A stretch of DNA of 64,000 nt from Desulfovibrio aminophilus DSM 12254 (GTDB taxonomy: Bacteria; Desulfobacterota; Desulfovibrionia; Desulfovibrionales; Desulfovibrionaceae). The DNA lies in NCBI RefSeq assembly GCF_000422565.1, contig NZ_AUMA01000003.1, forward strand, positions 1 through 64,000, given 5' to 3'. A program made the translations under genes and the position numbers. This document shows, one piece after another, positions 56,417 through 64,000 of the stretch (the stretch's first letter is position 1; each line of letters starts with the position of its first letter). The notes under the pieces were generated by a model. It had not been told where the DNA came from and did no database searches. It saw only the letters and a list, made by a program, of their open reading frames with translations.

Positions 56417-57160
56417 ATGCATACCCTCGTGCTCATCCGCCACGGCCAGAGCGCCTGGAACCTGGAAAACCGTTTCACTGGCTGGACCGACGTGGACCTC
56501 ACGTCCCAGGGCGTGGGCGAGGCCCGCGAAGCCGCCCGCCTGCTGCGCGAGGGCGGCTTCGGTTTTGACGTCTGCCACACCTCGCTGCTCAAGCGCGCCA
56601 TCCGCACGCTCTGGATCGTGCAGGAGGAGATGGACTCCATGTGGCTGCCGGTGTTCAAGACTTGGCGGCTCAATGAACGACACTACGGTGCGCTGCAGGG
56701 GCTGAACAAGTCCGAAACCGCCGCGAAGTACGGCGAGGAGCAGGTCTTCATCTGGCGGCGGAGTTTCGACACGCCCCCTCCGGCCCTGGAGCCGGACGAC
56801 CCGCGTCATCCCGGCCGCGACCCGCGCTACGCCGATCTGGCGGCCTTCGAATTGCCGCTGTGCGAGAGCCTCAAGGACACCATCGCCCGGACCATGCCCT
56901 ACTGGCACGACGTTCTGGCCCCGCAGATCAGCCAGGGCCGCAGGCTCTTGGTGGTGGCCCACGGCAATTCCCTGCGCGGGCTGGTGAAGTACCTGGACGG
57001 CATGGACGAGGCGGCCGTGACGGCTCTGAACATCCCCACCGGAGTCCCCCTGGTCTACGAGCTGGATGATGGACTGCGCGCGCTCCGGAGATTCTACCTC
57101 GGCGATCCCGAGGCCGTGGAGCGGGCGGCCAAGGCCGTGGCGGCCCAGGGCAAGGCGTGA
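56417..57160 (+). CDS. gpmA: 2,3-bisphosphoglycerate-dependent phosphoglycerate mutase
   Basis: The 247 residues begin [20 protein letters not shown], with the phospho-His, and contain [43 protein letters not shown] and the second His in [15 protein letters not shown]. Length and all motifs match GpmA. It interconverts 3- and 2-phosphoglycerate in glycolysis and gluconeogenesis. AAGGAG precedes the ATG. The stop overlaps the mutY start (GTGA). Confidence 0.96.
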   Translation: MHTLVLIRHGQSAWNLENRFTGWTDVDLTSQGVGEAREAARLLREGGFGFDVCHTSLLKRAIRTLWIVQEEMDSMWLPVFKTWRLNERHYGALQGLNKSETAAKYGEEQVFIWRRSFDTPPPALEPDDPRHPGRDPRYADLAAFELPLCESLKDTIARTMPYWHDVLAPQISQGRRLLVVAHGNSLRGLVKYLDGMDEAAVTALNIPTGVPLVYELDDGLRALRRFYLGDPEAVERAAKAVAAQGKA

Positions 57161-58305
57161 GCAGGACCGACGCCTCGCGCCATGTGCCCGACATGACGGG
57201 CATGGACCGCCCGGCCCTGGCGCGGGCCCTGTTGGGCTGGTTCGCCTCCGCCGGTCGTGACCTGCCCTGGCGGCGCACCTACGATCCCTATCACGTGCTC
57301 GTCTCCGAGGTCATGCTCCAGCAGACCCAGATGGAGCGGGTGGTGCCGTATTTCCAACGCTGGGTGGAGCGTTTCCCGGACCTGGAGAGCCTGTCCCGGG
57401 CCTCGGAGGACGAGGTCCTGCGTCTCTGGGAAGGTCTGGGTTATTACAGCCGGGGGCGGGCCCTGCTGGCGGCGGCCGGGGTTTTGGTGCGGGAGCACGG
57501 CGGTGCGGTGCCGAACGACCGCGATGCCTTGCTGGCCCTGCCCGGCGTCGGCCCCTATACCGCCGGGGCCGTGCGCAGCGTGGCCTTCAATCTGCCGGAA
57601 CCGGCGGTGGACGCCAATGTGGAGCGGGTCTTGGCGCGGCTGACCAACCTGGAATTGCCCGCGCGCGATCCGAGAGCCAAGGAGTTCCTGCGCGAGACCG
57701 CGCGGGGTCTGATCCCCGAGGGGCGGGCCCGGGATTTCAACCAGGCTCTCATGGAATTGGGGGCCTTGGTCTGTCTGCCCCGGACGCCGCGTTGCAGGGA
57801 GTGCCCGCTGGTTTTCTTCTGCGTGGCCAGGAGTCTGGGCGTGGCCGAGAATCGCCCCCTGGCCGGGCCGCCCAAGGAGGTCGTGCGGCTCCAGATGGCC
57901 TCGGGACTGCTTCTGCGCCGTGGCCGCCTCTATATCCAGAAGCGCCGCCCGGATGACGTCTGGCCCGGGCTGTGGGAGTTTCCCGGCGGCGTGCTGGAGG
58001 AGGGCGAGAGCCCCGAGCAGGCCCTGGCCCGGGAGTTCCGCGAGGAGGTCGAGCTGAACGTGCGGCCCCTGGCTCCGGTGGTCCAGGTACGCTACAGCTA
58101 CACCCGCTACCGTGTGACCATGCACGCCTTCTACTGCGCCGACACGGAGGGCATGGCGGCCGAGCCGCGTCTGAACGAGGCCGTGGACGGCCGCTTCGTG
58201 ACTCCCGAGGAGTTGTCCGGCTACGCCTTTCCGGCGGGCCACCGTCGGGTCATCGCCTTTATCCTCGAAGATCCCCGCTTGGCTGAATACCTGGCCCGTT
58301 CCTGA
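57157..58305 (+). CDS. mutY: Adenine DNA glycosylase MutY
   Basis: The 382-residue protein has an HhH-GPD domain with the catalytic Glu in [12 protein letters not shown], the hairpin [14 protein letters not shown] and the Asp in [13 protein letters not shown]. The [4Fe-4S] loop CX6CX2CX5C is intact ([17 protein letters not shown]). A C-terminal NUDIX-like domain ([21 protein letters not shown]) checks for 8-oxoG. It removes A opposite 8-oxoG. The GTG 57157 overlaps the gpmA stop. The NUDIX-like box is intact for recognition. Confidence 0.95.
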   Translation: MSRTDASRHVPDMTGMDRPALARALLGWFASAGRDLPWRRTYDPYHVLVSEVMLQQTQMERVVPYFQRWVERFPDLESLSRASEDEVLRLWEGLGYYSRGRALLAAAGVLVREHGGAVPNDRDALLALPGVGPYTAGAVRSVAFNLPEPAVDANVERVLARLTNLELPARDPRAKEFLRETARGLIPEGRARDFNQALMELGALVCLPRTPRCRECPLVFFCVARSLGVAENRPLAGPPKEVVRLQMASGLLLRRGRLYIQKRRPDDVWPGLWEFPGGVLEEGESPEQALAREFREEVELNVRPLAPVVQVRYSYTRYRVTMHAFYCADTEGMAAEPRLNEAVDGRFVTPEELSGYAFPAGHRRVIAFILEDPRLAEYLARS

Positions 58306-58318
58306 CGATTCCCGCTCT

Positions 58319-58334
58319 GGGCATGTTTTTTGCT
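58319..58334 (+). promoter_or_regulatory. Sigma-54 promoter of the muramidase-like gene
   Basis: GGGCATGTTTTTTGCT keeps GG and GC ten bases apart with the TTGCT block. Transcription would start near 58345, 38 bases before the ATG. A TTGACA at 58363-58368 is too close to the start codon to serve the gene. Confidence 0.55.
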
Positions 58335-58382
58335 CACCCCCTGTCGGGATACTCGGAATCTTGACAGGCAGAGGAGTCGCGC

Positions 58383-59363
58383 ATGGCTTACGACACGAAC
58401 TCCCTTGGCGGGGTACGCGCCCTGAACGAGGCGGAGAAGATGCTCAACGGCGGAGGGCGGGGCCGGAGCGCCGAAGCCCCGGCCTTGTCCGAGGCGCGCC
58501 GGATGGCGTTCCAGACCCAACTGGCCGCAGTGCGGCAGGTCGCGGACGAGCCCGGGGCCGATGAGTCCGAGCGGCGGTTCAGCGTGGACCCCGGCGTGCT
58601 CAACGATTCGCTCATGCTCGATGCCCTGCGCACCATCGCCCGGCTGACGCGCGAGTCCGCGAACGACCTGAGCCGTGATGCCGGACTCTCGGCCGGGAGG
58701 GGGAAACGCGGCCCCATCGCGGGCAACGGTCTCGGCGGGCTCTCGGCCCGTTTCGAGTCCGGCGCCGAGGGCGTGGCGGCCATCGGCTACGACCGGGTGG
58801 GCGGCACGTCCTACGGCAAATACCAGCTTTCCTCCAAGGCCGGAACCATGGGGCGCTTCATCGATTTTCTGCGCGACAAGGAGCCCCAGTGGGCCGCGCG
58901 CCTGAGCCAGGCCGGTCCGGCCGACACCGGTGCGCCCCAGGGAGCCATGCCCCGGGCCTGGCGGCAGATCGCCCAGGAGAATCCCACGCGTTTCGAGCAG
59001 TTGCAGCACGATTTCGTGCGCAACGAGCACTATCTGCCTGCGCGGGAACGGATTCTGGAGACCACGGGCGTGGACATCGACGCCGGACCGGCGGCGCTAC
59101 GCGAGGTTCTTTGGAGCACCTCGGTGCAGCATGGAGCCGGCGGCGCGGCGCGCATCTTCAGCCGGGTCATTTCCGACGTGTTGGATAAGAACGGCGGAGA
59201 GGCGGCGGGACGGCACATCATCGACGGGATCTACTCCGACCGGCAAAAGCAGTTCTCTTCTTCCACAGAGGCGGTTCGCAAGAGTGTGCGCAACCGTTTG
59301 CGCGAGGAACGGGGGTTGGCCCTGGCCATGCTCGACAGCGCCCAGGTGCGCAAGATCGTCTGA
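58383..59363 (+). CDS. Muramidase/VgrG3-type peptidoglycan hydrolase-like protein
   Basis: The 326 residues start with a disordered part (1-100) without a signal peptide. The domain then follows: LSARFESGAEGVAAIGYDRVGGTSYGKYQLSS-type text, with a candidate catalytic Glu in RFESG, then FVRNEHYLPARERI and WSTSVQHGAGGAARIF. This matches glycoside hydrolase-like domains attached to VgrG3-type spikes and flagellar or phage muramidases. Lack of a signal peptide and a sigma-54-type promoter hint at release through flagellar or other secretion. Enzyme activity is unproven. Confidence 0.7.
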   Translation: MAYDTNSLGGVRALNEAEKMLNGGGRGRSAEAPALSEARRMAFQTQLAAVRQVADEPGADESERRFSVDPGVLNDSLMLDALRTIARLTRESANDLSRDAGLSAGRGKRGPIAGNGLGGLSARFESGAEGVAAIGYDRVGGTSYGKYQLSSKAGTMGRFIDFLRDKEPQWAARLSQAGPADTGAPQGAMPRAWRQIAQENPTRFEQLQHDFVRNEHYLPARERILETTGVDIDAGPAALREVLWSTSVQHGAGGAARIFSRVISDVLDKNGGEAAGRHIIDGIYSDRQKQFSSSTEAVRKSVRNRLREERGLALAMLDSAQVRKIV

Positions 59364-59387
59364 CGTCTTTCGGAGAGCGGGGGGGAG

Positions 59388-59410
59388 AAGGGCGCCGCGG
59401 CGCCCTTTTT
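59388..59410 (+). terminator. Rho-independent terminator
   Basis: AAGGGCGCCG/CGGCGCCCTT forms a perfect stem followed by five T. It ends the muramidase-like gene and lies at the end of the convergent RqcH-type gene. Confidence 0.8.
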
Positions 59411-60912
59411 CATTCCCCCGGAGATGTTTCGACCAGGCGGCGTTCCAGGTCGCGGTCCAGGTCCACGCGCAGGGTCTCCTGGAGGGAGTCCACCTGCACC
59501 TGTCCGGGCGGCGCGCCTTTCACCGGGCGAACGTCCTTGGCCAAAGCGCAGATCACGTCGGCCCGCATGTCCTCGGAGCGCCAGCTTTTGAGCGCGGCCA
59601 GGACCGCCGCCTCGATGAGGCTGCGGCGTGGAACCTCCTGGTTCGGGAAGTCGCGTTTGAGGAGCACATGCGAACCAGGACCGCCCTGGACGTGGAACCA
59701 GAGGTCGAAGGGGCTGGCCGCCTTGGTCACCAGGGCGTGGTTGGCGGTCTTGTTTTTACCGCGCAAAAGCCAAAAACCGTCCGAGGAGCGGAAGGCCTGT
59801 GCGGCGATGTCCCGGCAGCGCCGGGGCAGGGGGGCTGTCCGGGCCGGGGCCGCGTTCCCGGCCATTGTCGCGGTTCCGGGAGCTGGGAGCCGTCCCAGTT
59901 CGTCCAGCTCGGCCCGCAACTGGACCCGGCGGCGTTCCAGATGTTCGAGCCCGCGCTCGGCCTTGCCCGCCAGCTTGAACAGACGGGCCATGTTCTCCGC
60001 CGGGGAGAGGCGCGGGTCCAGGGACAGGAGCAGGGCGTCCTCGCCCGGACGGTCCAACTCGGCTTCCGTCAGGCCTTCCTCGTCCTTGATGCGCCAGAGA
60101 TTGGCCCGTAGCGCCTCGGCATCCCCCTTGCGCCCGAGCATGTCGCGCAGACGCTTCTCCTCCTGGTCCAGCTTGGCCAGGTTGCGGGTCAGACGCTTGC
60201 GAGCGGCCTTGAGCCGGTCGCGTTCCTCGCTGTCGGCCAGACGCTCCAGATGCGGGAAGAGCAGACGTTCCCCGTGAGCCGTGGCGGCCTCCAGGGCCGT
60301 GGCGAACCCGCGGCGTTCTCCTCCGGGATCCCAGGCCAGGGGAGGCTCGGTGTCGTTGAGGAAAAATGCCGGGGCCAAGCCCTGGCGGACGGCCTCATAC
60401 GCCTGTGAGGCTTCCGCGCCCAGACCACCCAGAAAGCGGCGCAACGGGGGAGAGATTTGGGGGTGGCGGCGCCAGACCTCGGGATTGCTGAGCACGGCGT
60501 CCAGCTCAGGCCATTCCGGCTCACGGCCGAAATCCTCGGGCAGGTCATCGACCAGACGCAAATCCTGGCGCAGGTCGAAGAGCAGGTGGCGACCCTCGCC
60601 GGGCGAGAGGGAGAAGGCCAGACGCAGGTTGGGCCAGTCCACCGCGGCTTCCAGGAGTCGGCGGCCGGAGAGACGCTTGCGCAGCCACATGACCCGGGCC
60701 GGGGGGCTGGCCGGGTTGGTCGGTTTGACGGCGGAGAGGAAAAGAAGGCCCGCCTGCTTGGCGGGCCGGAACAGAAGATGTCTGCGGTCTCTTGGGGCCG
60801 GGACTTCCAGGGTCAGGGCGCCGTCGGCCGGGGCGAATATCTTGCCCACGCGGCGTCCAGGCAGCAAAGCGGCCAACTCGGCGGCGAGATGGCGGAAAAA
60901 GCTCGCCTCCAT
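59410..60912 (-). CDS. NFACT-family ribosome quality control protein (RqcH-like)
   Basis: The 500 residues start at ATG 60912. The N-terminal NFACT-N region contains FFRHLAAELAALLPGRRVGK; a central coiled coil (ARKRLTRNLAKLDQEEKRLR and LEHLERRRVQLRAEL) is followed by the NFACT-R domain (FWLLRGKNKTANHALVTKAA, DLWFHVQGGPGSHVLLK, EAAVLAALKSW). RqcH binds stalled 50S subunits and adds Ala tails. Length is shorter than many RqcH proteins (about 570). It is convergent with the muramidase-like gene and 38 bases downstream of dksA on the same strand. Confidence 0.85.
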   Translation of the reverse strand: MEASFFRHLAAELAALLPGRRVGKIFAPADGALTLEVPAPRDRRHLLFRPAKQAGLLFLSAVKPTNPASPPARVMWLRKRLSGRRLLEAAVDWPNLRLAFSLSPGEGRHLLFDLRQDLRLVDDLPEDFGREPEWPELDAVLSNPEVWRRHPQISPPLRRFLGGLGAEASQAYEAVRQGLAPAFFLNDTEPPLAWDPGGERRGFATALEAATAHGERLLFPHLERLADSEERDRLKAARKRLTRNLAKLDQEEKRLRDMLGRKGDAEALRANLWRIKDEEGLTEAELDRPGEDALLLSLDPRLSPAENMARLFKLAGKAERGLEHLERRRVQLRAELDELGRLPAPGTATMAGNAAPARTAPLPRRCRDIAAQAFRSSDGFWLLRGKNKTANHALVTKAASPFDLWFHVQGGPGSHVLLKRDFPNQEVPRRSLIEAAVLAALKSWRSEDMRADVICALAKDVRPVKGAPPGQVQVDSLQETLRVDLDRDLERRLVETSPGE

Positions 60913-60950
60913 GTGCGGCTGCGCCCCTCCCTGGGCGGGTCTCGGCGGGG

Positions 60951-61313
60951 CTAATCGCCCCGGATGTGCTCGTCGGCTTCCTGCTTGCTCTTGCAGGCGA
61001 TGCAGAGCGTGGTCATGGGCCGGGCCTTGAGACGGGCCACGCCGATTTCCTCGCCGCATTCCTGGCAGATGCCGAACTCGCCGTCCTCGATGCGCTGCAG
61101 GGCCTGCTGGATTTTCTTGATCAGTTTGCGTTCACGGTCGCGCAGCCGCAGGGTGAAGGCCCGGTCGGACTCGGCGGTGGCGCGGTCGGCCGGATCGGCG
61201 TAGACCTCCACGGACTCGGTCATGTCCTCGATGGTGGCCTGGCTGTTCTGCAGGATGTCATTGAGCGTGTTGGTCAGTACCTCGCGGAAGTACTCAAGAT
61301 CCTTGGCATCCAT
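60951..61313 (-). CDS. dksA: DksA/TraR-family transcription regulator
   Basis: This 120-residue DksA-type protein has a coiled-coil N-terminal half (MDAKDLEYFREVLTNTLND onward) and a C4 zinc finger, CQECGEEIGVARLKARP then CIACK. The tip motif DPADRAT matches the conserved DxxDxA. It acts in the RNA polymerase secondary channel with ppGpp. The ATG at 61313 lies 8 bases after GAGG. GTG 61322 is less likely because it would sit directly on the ribosome site. It precedes the RqcH-type gene. Confidence 0.93.
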   Translation of the reverse strand: MDAKDLEYFREVLTNTLNDILQNSQATIEDMTESVEVYADPADRATAESDRAFTLRLRDRERKLIKKIQQALQRIEDGEFGICQECGEEIGVARLKARPMTTLCIACKSKQEADEHIRGD

Positions 61314-61649
61314 CAATAGCACCTCGTTTGGGAACGAAGTCCGCCGCCGGAAGTCCGACGGCGGTATCGCGGTGGAAAGTGAAATGAAGTCTTTAATCTA
61401 AAACGCCTGTCAAAGTAAAGCCCTGACCCCCGCTCTGGAGATCGAAGCCAATATATTGATATCCATCGTGAATATAGAGCATGGCGCTTCCTCTGAGCGG
61501 GTGGGCGCTCCGCCTCTTTGTCGGCGTTCGGTATGAAAGCCTTGACCTGCAAGCGTATTTCAAGATTCAGGGAAGAAAAGGAAAAAAAGGCCGACATCAA
61601 ATCTTGACAGCTTCGGGGGTTCGCGGGTAAGACGAGCTTCCCTTTGAGA
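61314..61649. promoter_or_regulatory. dksA leader and tRNA cluster promoter region
   Basis: This 336-base gap has no gene. A dyad CCGCCG/CGGCGG (61341-61364) lies in the dksA leader. A promoter for the tRNAs, TTGACA (61604-61609), 17 bases, GTAAGA (61627-61632), ends 18 bases before the first tRNA. A TTGACA also lies on the minus strand near 61410 and could serve dksA. Confidence 0.5.
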
Positions 61650-61724
<75 letters not shown>

Positions 61725-61732
61725 GCTCAAAG

Positions 61733-61807
<75 letters not shown>

Positions 61808-61808
61808 C

Positions 61809-61883
<75 letters not shown>

Positions 61884-61890
61884 GAAAACG

Positions 61891-61921
61891 AAAGGCCGGT
61901 CCGGAAGGACCGGCCTTTTTA
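61891..61921 (+). terminator. Rho-independent terminator of the tRNA cluster
   Basis: AAAGGCCGGTCC-GGAA-GGACCGGCCTTT with a following T-run forms a strong terminator just after the last tRNA. The minus strand is also T-rich after the stem, so it may stop the convergent nitroreductase gene. Confidence 0.88.
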
Positions 61922-61935
61922 CATTGCCCGATCCG

Positions 61936-62745
61936 TCAGAGCCAGTGCAGCCGCAGAGGATGCCGTTCCGGCACCCGGGCGTAGCGCACGGCCGGACGGC
62001 CGAGCATGAGCCCGCCTTGGACCACATGCCCCTCGGGCAGGTTCAGTGCGGCCTTGAGAGGGGCCCAGTGTTGGGCGGCGCGGGTGAATATCCCGGCCCA
62101 GCAGGCGCCGAAGCCGTTGGCGGCGGCCAGGATTTCCATCCAGGCCACGGCCGTGGCGCAGTCCACCTGGCCCCATCGGGCGCTTTCCGGGGCATGAGCC
62201 AGGACGAGGTGCGGCGCGCCGTGCAGGATTCTGTCCTGTCCCTGGTCCCAGGCCGTTATCCAGCCCTTGTAGGGCATGTCCGGCACACTGCGCATCCAGT
62301 CCACGGTCATTCCGGCCAGCTCCCGGGTCCGCGCCGGCTCGAGGCTCGCGGCCCAATGCACGGGCTGGGAGTTCACCGCCGAGGGCGCGAAACGGGCAAC
62401 GTTCAGCAGGGCTTCGATCTCCCGACGGTCCAGGGGCTCGGGCTTATAGGCCCGGATGGAGCGCCGCGACTTGAGAAGCAGCGTGACGCTTTCCGGTTCC
62501 GGAAGGGCGTGGCGTTCCACGGCCGGGAGCGAGCTGGCCGAAATCCCGTTCAGGCTGAGCGCGGCGCGGGGGCAGATGGCCACGCAATGGCCGCAGCCGA
62601 TGCACATTTTTTCCGCGGCGCGGCGTAGCGAGGGCAAGCCCTCGGCGTCCACCTCGATGAGCCCGAAGGGGCATTCGCGGGCGCAGAGCCCGTCACGCGC
62701 GCAAAGATTGAAATCCACGTCCAGGCGGACGGTTCCGTTCATCAT
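61936..62745 (-). CDS. Ferredoxin-nitroreductase fusion protein
   Basis: The 269 residues hold an N-terminal ferredoxin part (CARDGLCARECPFGL, CIGCGHCVAICPRAAL) and a nitroreductase domain from about 90: SRRSIRAYKPEPLDRREIE, PSAVNSQPVHW and GILAAANGFGACW-like text (MEILAAANGFGACWAG). The fused Fe-S domain would feed the FMN directly, as in other ferredoxin-nitroreductases. The substrate is unknown. The start is ATG 62745 behind AAGGAAAC. It lies 97 bases downstream of a second nitroreductase on the same strand. Confidence 0.88.
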   Translation of the reverse strand: MMNGTVRLDVDFNLCARDGLCARECPFGLIEVDAEGLPSLRRAAEKMCIGCGHCVAICPRAALSLNGISASSLPAVERHALPEPESVTLLLKSRRSIRAYKPEPLDRREIEALLNVARFAPSAVNSQPVHWAASLEPARTRELAGMTVDWMRSVPDMPYKGWITAWDQGQDRILHGAPHLVLAHAPESARWGQVDCATAVAWMEILAAANGFGACWAGIFTRAAQHWAPLKAALNLPEGHVVQGGLMLGRPAVRYARVPERHPLRLHWL

Positions 62746-62842
62746 GTTTCCTTTTGACGACGTGTTGTTTCTGCGGGTCGCGGCGACCCTCCGGAAATCG
62801 GTTTCCACCGGACCGGGAGGGGTTTCGCGACGTCGCGTTCGT

Positions 62843-63352
62843 TCACCAGCGGTCCGCGTGGATGCGTTCCGGCTTGAAGCGGTCGCGGCGTCCGGATTCC
62901 TGGGCGGGACGGCCCAGGACCGCGAAGCCGAGCGGCTTGACGGTTTCGGGCAGGGCGAGGAGCTTGCGGAAGCCCTCTTCGCGGTCGGCCATGGGATGGA
63001 CCCCGGTCCAGACCGCGCCCAAGCCCTTGCCGTGGGCCGCCAGAAGAAGGTTCTGCATGGCCGCCGAACAGTCCTGCACCCAGTAGCCGGGATACTTCTC
63101 CAGAGTCAGCTCGGCGCAGACCAGGATGCCCAGGGGCGCGTGGACGATCATGCCCGCGTAGGGACTGAAGGCGGGGATGGCCTCGCGCAGGGCCTTGTCG
63201 CGGATCACGATGAAATGCCATGGCTGGGCGTTGCCCGCGCTGGGCGCGCTCATGGCTGCTTCCAGGATATCCCGGACCAGTTCGTCGGACACCGGCGCGT
63301 CCTCGAACTTGCGGATGCTGCGCCGGGTATGGATGGCTTCGAAGAGTTCCAT
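62843..63352 (-). CDS. Nitroreductase-family protein
   Basis: The 169-residue FMN enzyme begins LFEAIHTRRSIRKFEDAPVS and has MSAPSAGNAQPWHFIVI (FMN loop), MQNLLLAAHGKGLGAVWTG and PLGFAVLGRPAQ. It is a short nitroreductase (the classic is about 215 residues), so part of the C-terminal exchange helix is missing. It is divergent from an HxlR regulator gene 104 bases away, with an inverted repeat between them, and probably repressed by it. Confidence 0.9.
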   Translation of the reverse strand: MELFEAIHTRRSIRKFEDAPVSDELVRDILEAAMSAPSAGNAQPWHFIVIRDKALREAIPAFSPYAGMIVHAPLGILVCAELTLEKYPGYWVQDCSAAMQNLLLAAHGKGLGAVWTGVHPMADREEGFRKLLALPETVKPLGFAVLGRPAQESGRRDRFKPERIHADRW

Positions 63353-63372
63353 GACGGCTCCTTTGGTTTCCG

Positions 63373-63406
63373 GTTTACACTGCCCACTGTTTCATGCAGT
63401 ATACAC
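63373..63406. promoter_or_regulatory. Divergent operator between nitroreductase and HxlR genes
   Basis: GTTTACACTG (63373-63382) and CAGTATACAC (63397-63406) form an inverted repeat with 8 of 10 matching positions and a 14-base spacer. It lies in the gap between the two divergent starts, the usual HxlR operator position. TATACT on the minus strand (63404-63399) could be the -10 for the nitroreductase genes. Confidence 0.55.
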
Positions 63407-63456
63407 AAAAAAGCAAGCAGGCACCTGAAAGTCATATAGTATCCGGAAGGAAACCA

Positions 63457-63858
63457 ATGAAGAAAGACAACGCGGAACAGGAATCCAAGAGTTGCGCGGT
63501 GAAGCGGTTGTGCGGCAAGGAATACTGCTGCTCAGTGGAGTTGACGCTCCAGGTCATCGGCGGCAAGTGGAAACCCGTGATCCTCTATCATCTGGGCCGC
63601 CGGGGCACCCTGCGTTTCGGGCAAGTCCGCAAGTCCATGCCGAGCATCACCCAGAAGATGCTCACTCAGCAGCTGCGCGAACTGGAGGCCGACGGCATGG
63701 TGCACCGCGAGGTGCATGCCCAGGTGCCGCCGAAGGTGGAATATTCCCTGACCGAGCTGGGCTTGAGCGTCATGCCGGTGCTCAAGGAGCTGTGCCGCTG
63801 GGGCGGGCAGTACGAGAAGCTGCTCAAGGAGCGCGAGGCGGCGGAACAAGCCGCCTGA
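63457..63858 (+). CDS. HxlR-family regulator with N-terminal cysteines
   Basis: This 133-residue winged-helix protein has the HxlR core LTLQVIGGKWKPVILYHLGR, LRFGQVRKSMPSITQKMLTQ and YSLTELGLSVMPVL. The N-terminal stretch SCAVKRLCGKEYCCSVE contains four cysteines, ahead of the helix-turn-helix. HxlR proteins with N-terminal cysteines sense electrophiles or redox stress by thiol modification. The start is ATG 63457, behind AAGGAAACC. It probably controls the divergent nitroreductase operon. Confidence 0.88.
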   Translation: MKKDNAEQESKSCAVKRLCGKEYCCSVELTLQVIGGKWKPVILYHLGRRGTLRFGQVRKSMPSITQKMLTQQLRELEADGMVHREVHAQVPPKVEYSLTELGLSVMPVLKELCRWGGQYEKLLKEREAAEQAA

Positions 63859-63976
63859 GCTGTTCAGTGCGTCTCGCCGCGGCGCATCCGCCTTGAGCGG
63901 TACGGTCCCTGCAAGGTGGCGCGGAGGGGAAAAAAATACCCCCGCCCCATCAACCGAATCGAGGGAGCCGTCCTTC

Positions 63977-64000
63977 ATGCCGCTGTTCGCCGCCGCCAAT
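63977..64000 (+). CDS. Possible gene start cut by window edge
   Basis: An ATG at 63977 follows GAGGGAG by about ten bases and reads eight codons (MPLFAAAN) to the window edge. It is too short to judge. The preceding 118 bases (63859-63976) hold no gene. Confidence 0.25.

Overview
The window is chromosomal DNA of a sulfate-reducing Desulfovibrionaceae-type bacterium (Desulfobacterota). This rests on the sequence itself: high GC, a mono-subunit Mop aldehyde oxidoreductase with its accessory operon, an rnf operon that begins with a multihaem cytochrome c, a DASS permease beside a sigma-54 activator, and HD-GYP, GGDEF and PilZ genes. No species can be named from what is visible.

Positions 1-6738 are an AT-rich, patchy mobile segment abutting the 3' end of a tRNA-Leu(UAA) gene (6739-6827). 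It holds the 5' part of an IS1380-like transposase, a gene-free stretch rich in stem-loops, a hicAB toxin-antitoxin pair, two small helix-turn-helix proteins, an unrecognised Ala/Arg-rich protein, an orphan F-type TraH, a serine recombinase, a small exported peptide and a decayed IS5-type transposase. It reads as the remnant of an integrative or conjugative element.

Positions 6934-14736 are a signalling and transport block, all on the minus strand: a PAS-type sigma-54 activator with an unusual Walker B, a NifX-like protein, a DASS permease with a good -24/-12 promoter, a Cache-type histidine kinase, two receiver-only response regulators and a beta-helix transferase-like protein. Positions 14807-27501 are one tightly overlapped run of ten genes around Mop aldehyde oxidoreductase: molybdopterin-binding protein, Mop, FAD/Fe-S dicluster protein, methyltransferase, C_GCAxxG protein, radical SAM, AMP ligase, XdhC, NTP-transferase/HD fusion and a histidine phosphatase.

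Positions 27729-37573 are a polyferredoxin fused to a GHKL-type ATPase domain, then the rnf operon (cytochrome c, rnfC, D, G, E, A, B, apbE) behind a candidate sigma-54 promoter. By eye, RnfC lacks the glycine-rich nucleotide loop and RnfD lacks the SGAT flavin site, whereas RnfB carries a fused GltD-like FAD/NAD(P) module. This rewired Rnf is the most interesting system here.

Positions 38177-59363 are mixed housekeeping and accessory genes: HD-GYP, YcaO, GGDEF, RdgC-like, PilZ, rfbA, a DUF1614/DUF523/MoaB operon, a TolC operon, a glycosyltransferase, a MoaE-like protein, a TPR protein with a CCHC zinc-knuckle motif, gpmA, mutY and a muramidase-like protein with a sigma-54-like promoter. Positions 59410-64000 hold an RqcH-type protein, DksA, a tRNA-Gly/Cys/Gly cluster, two nitroreductases and a divergent Cys-rich HxlR regulator.
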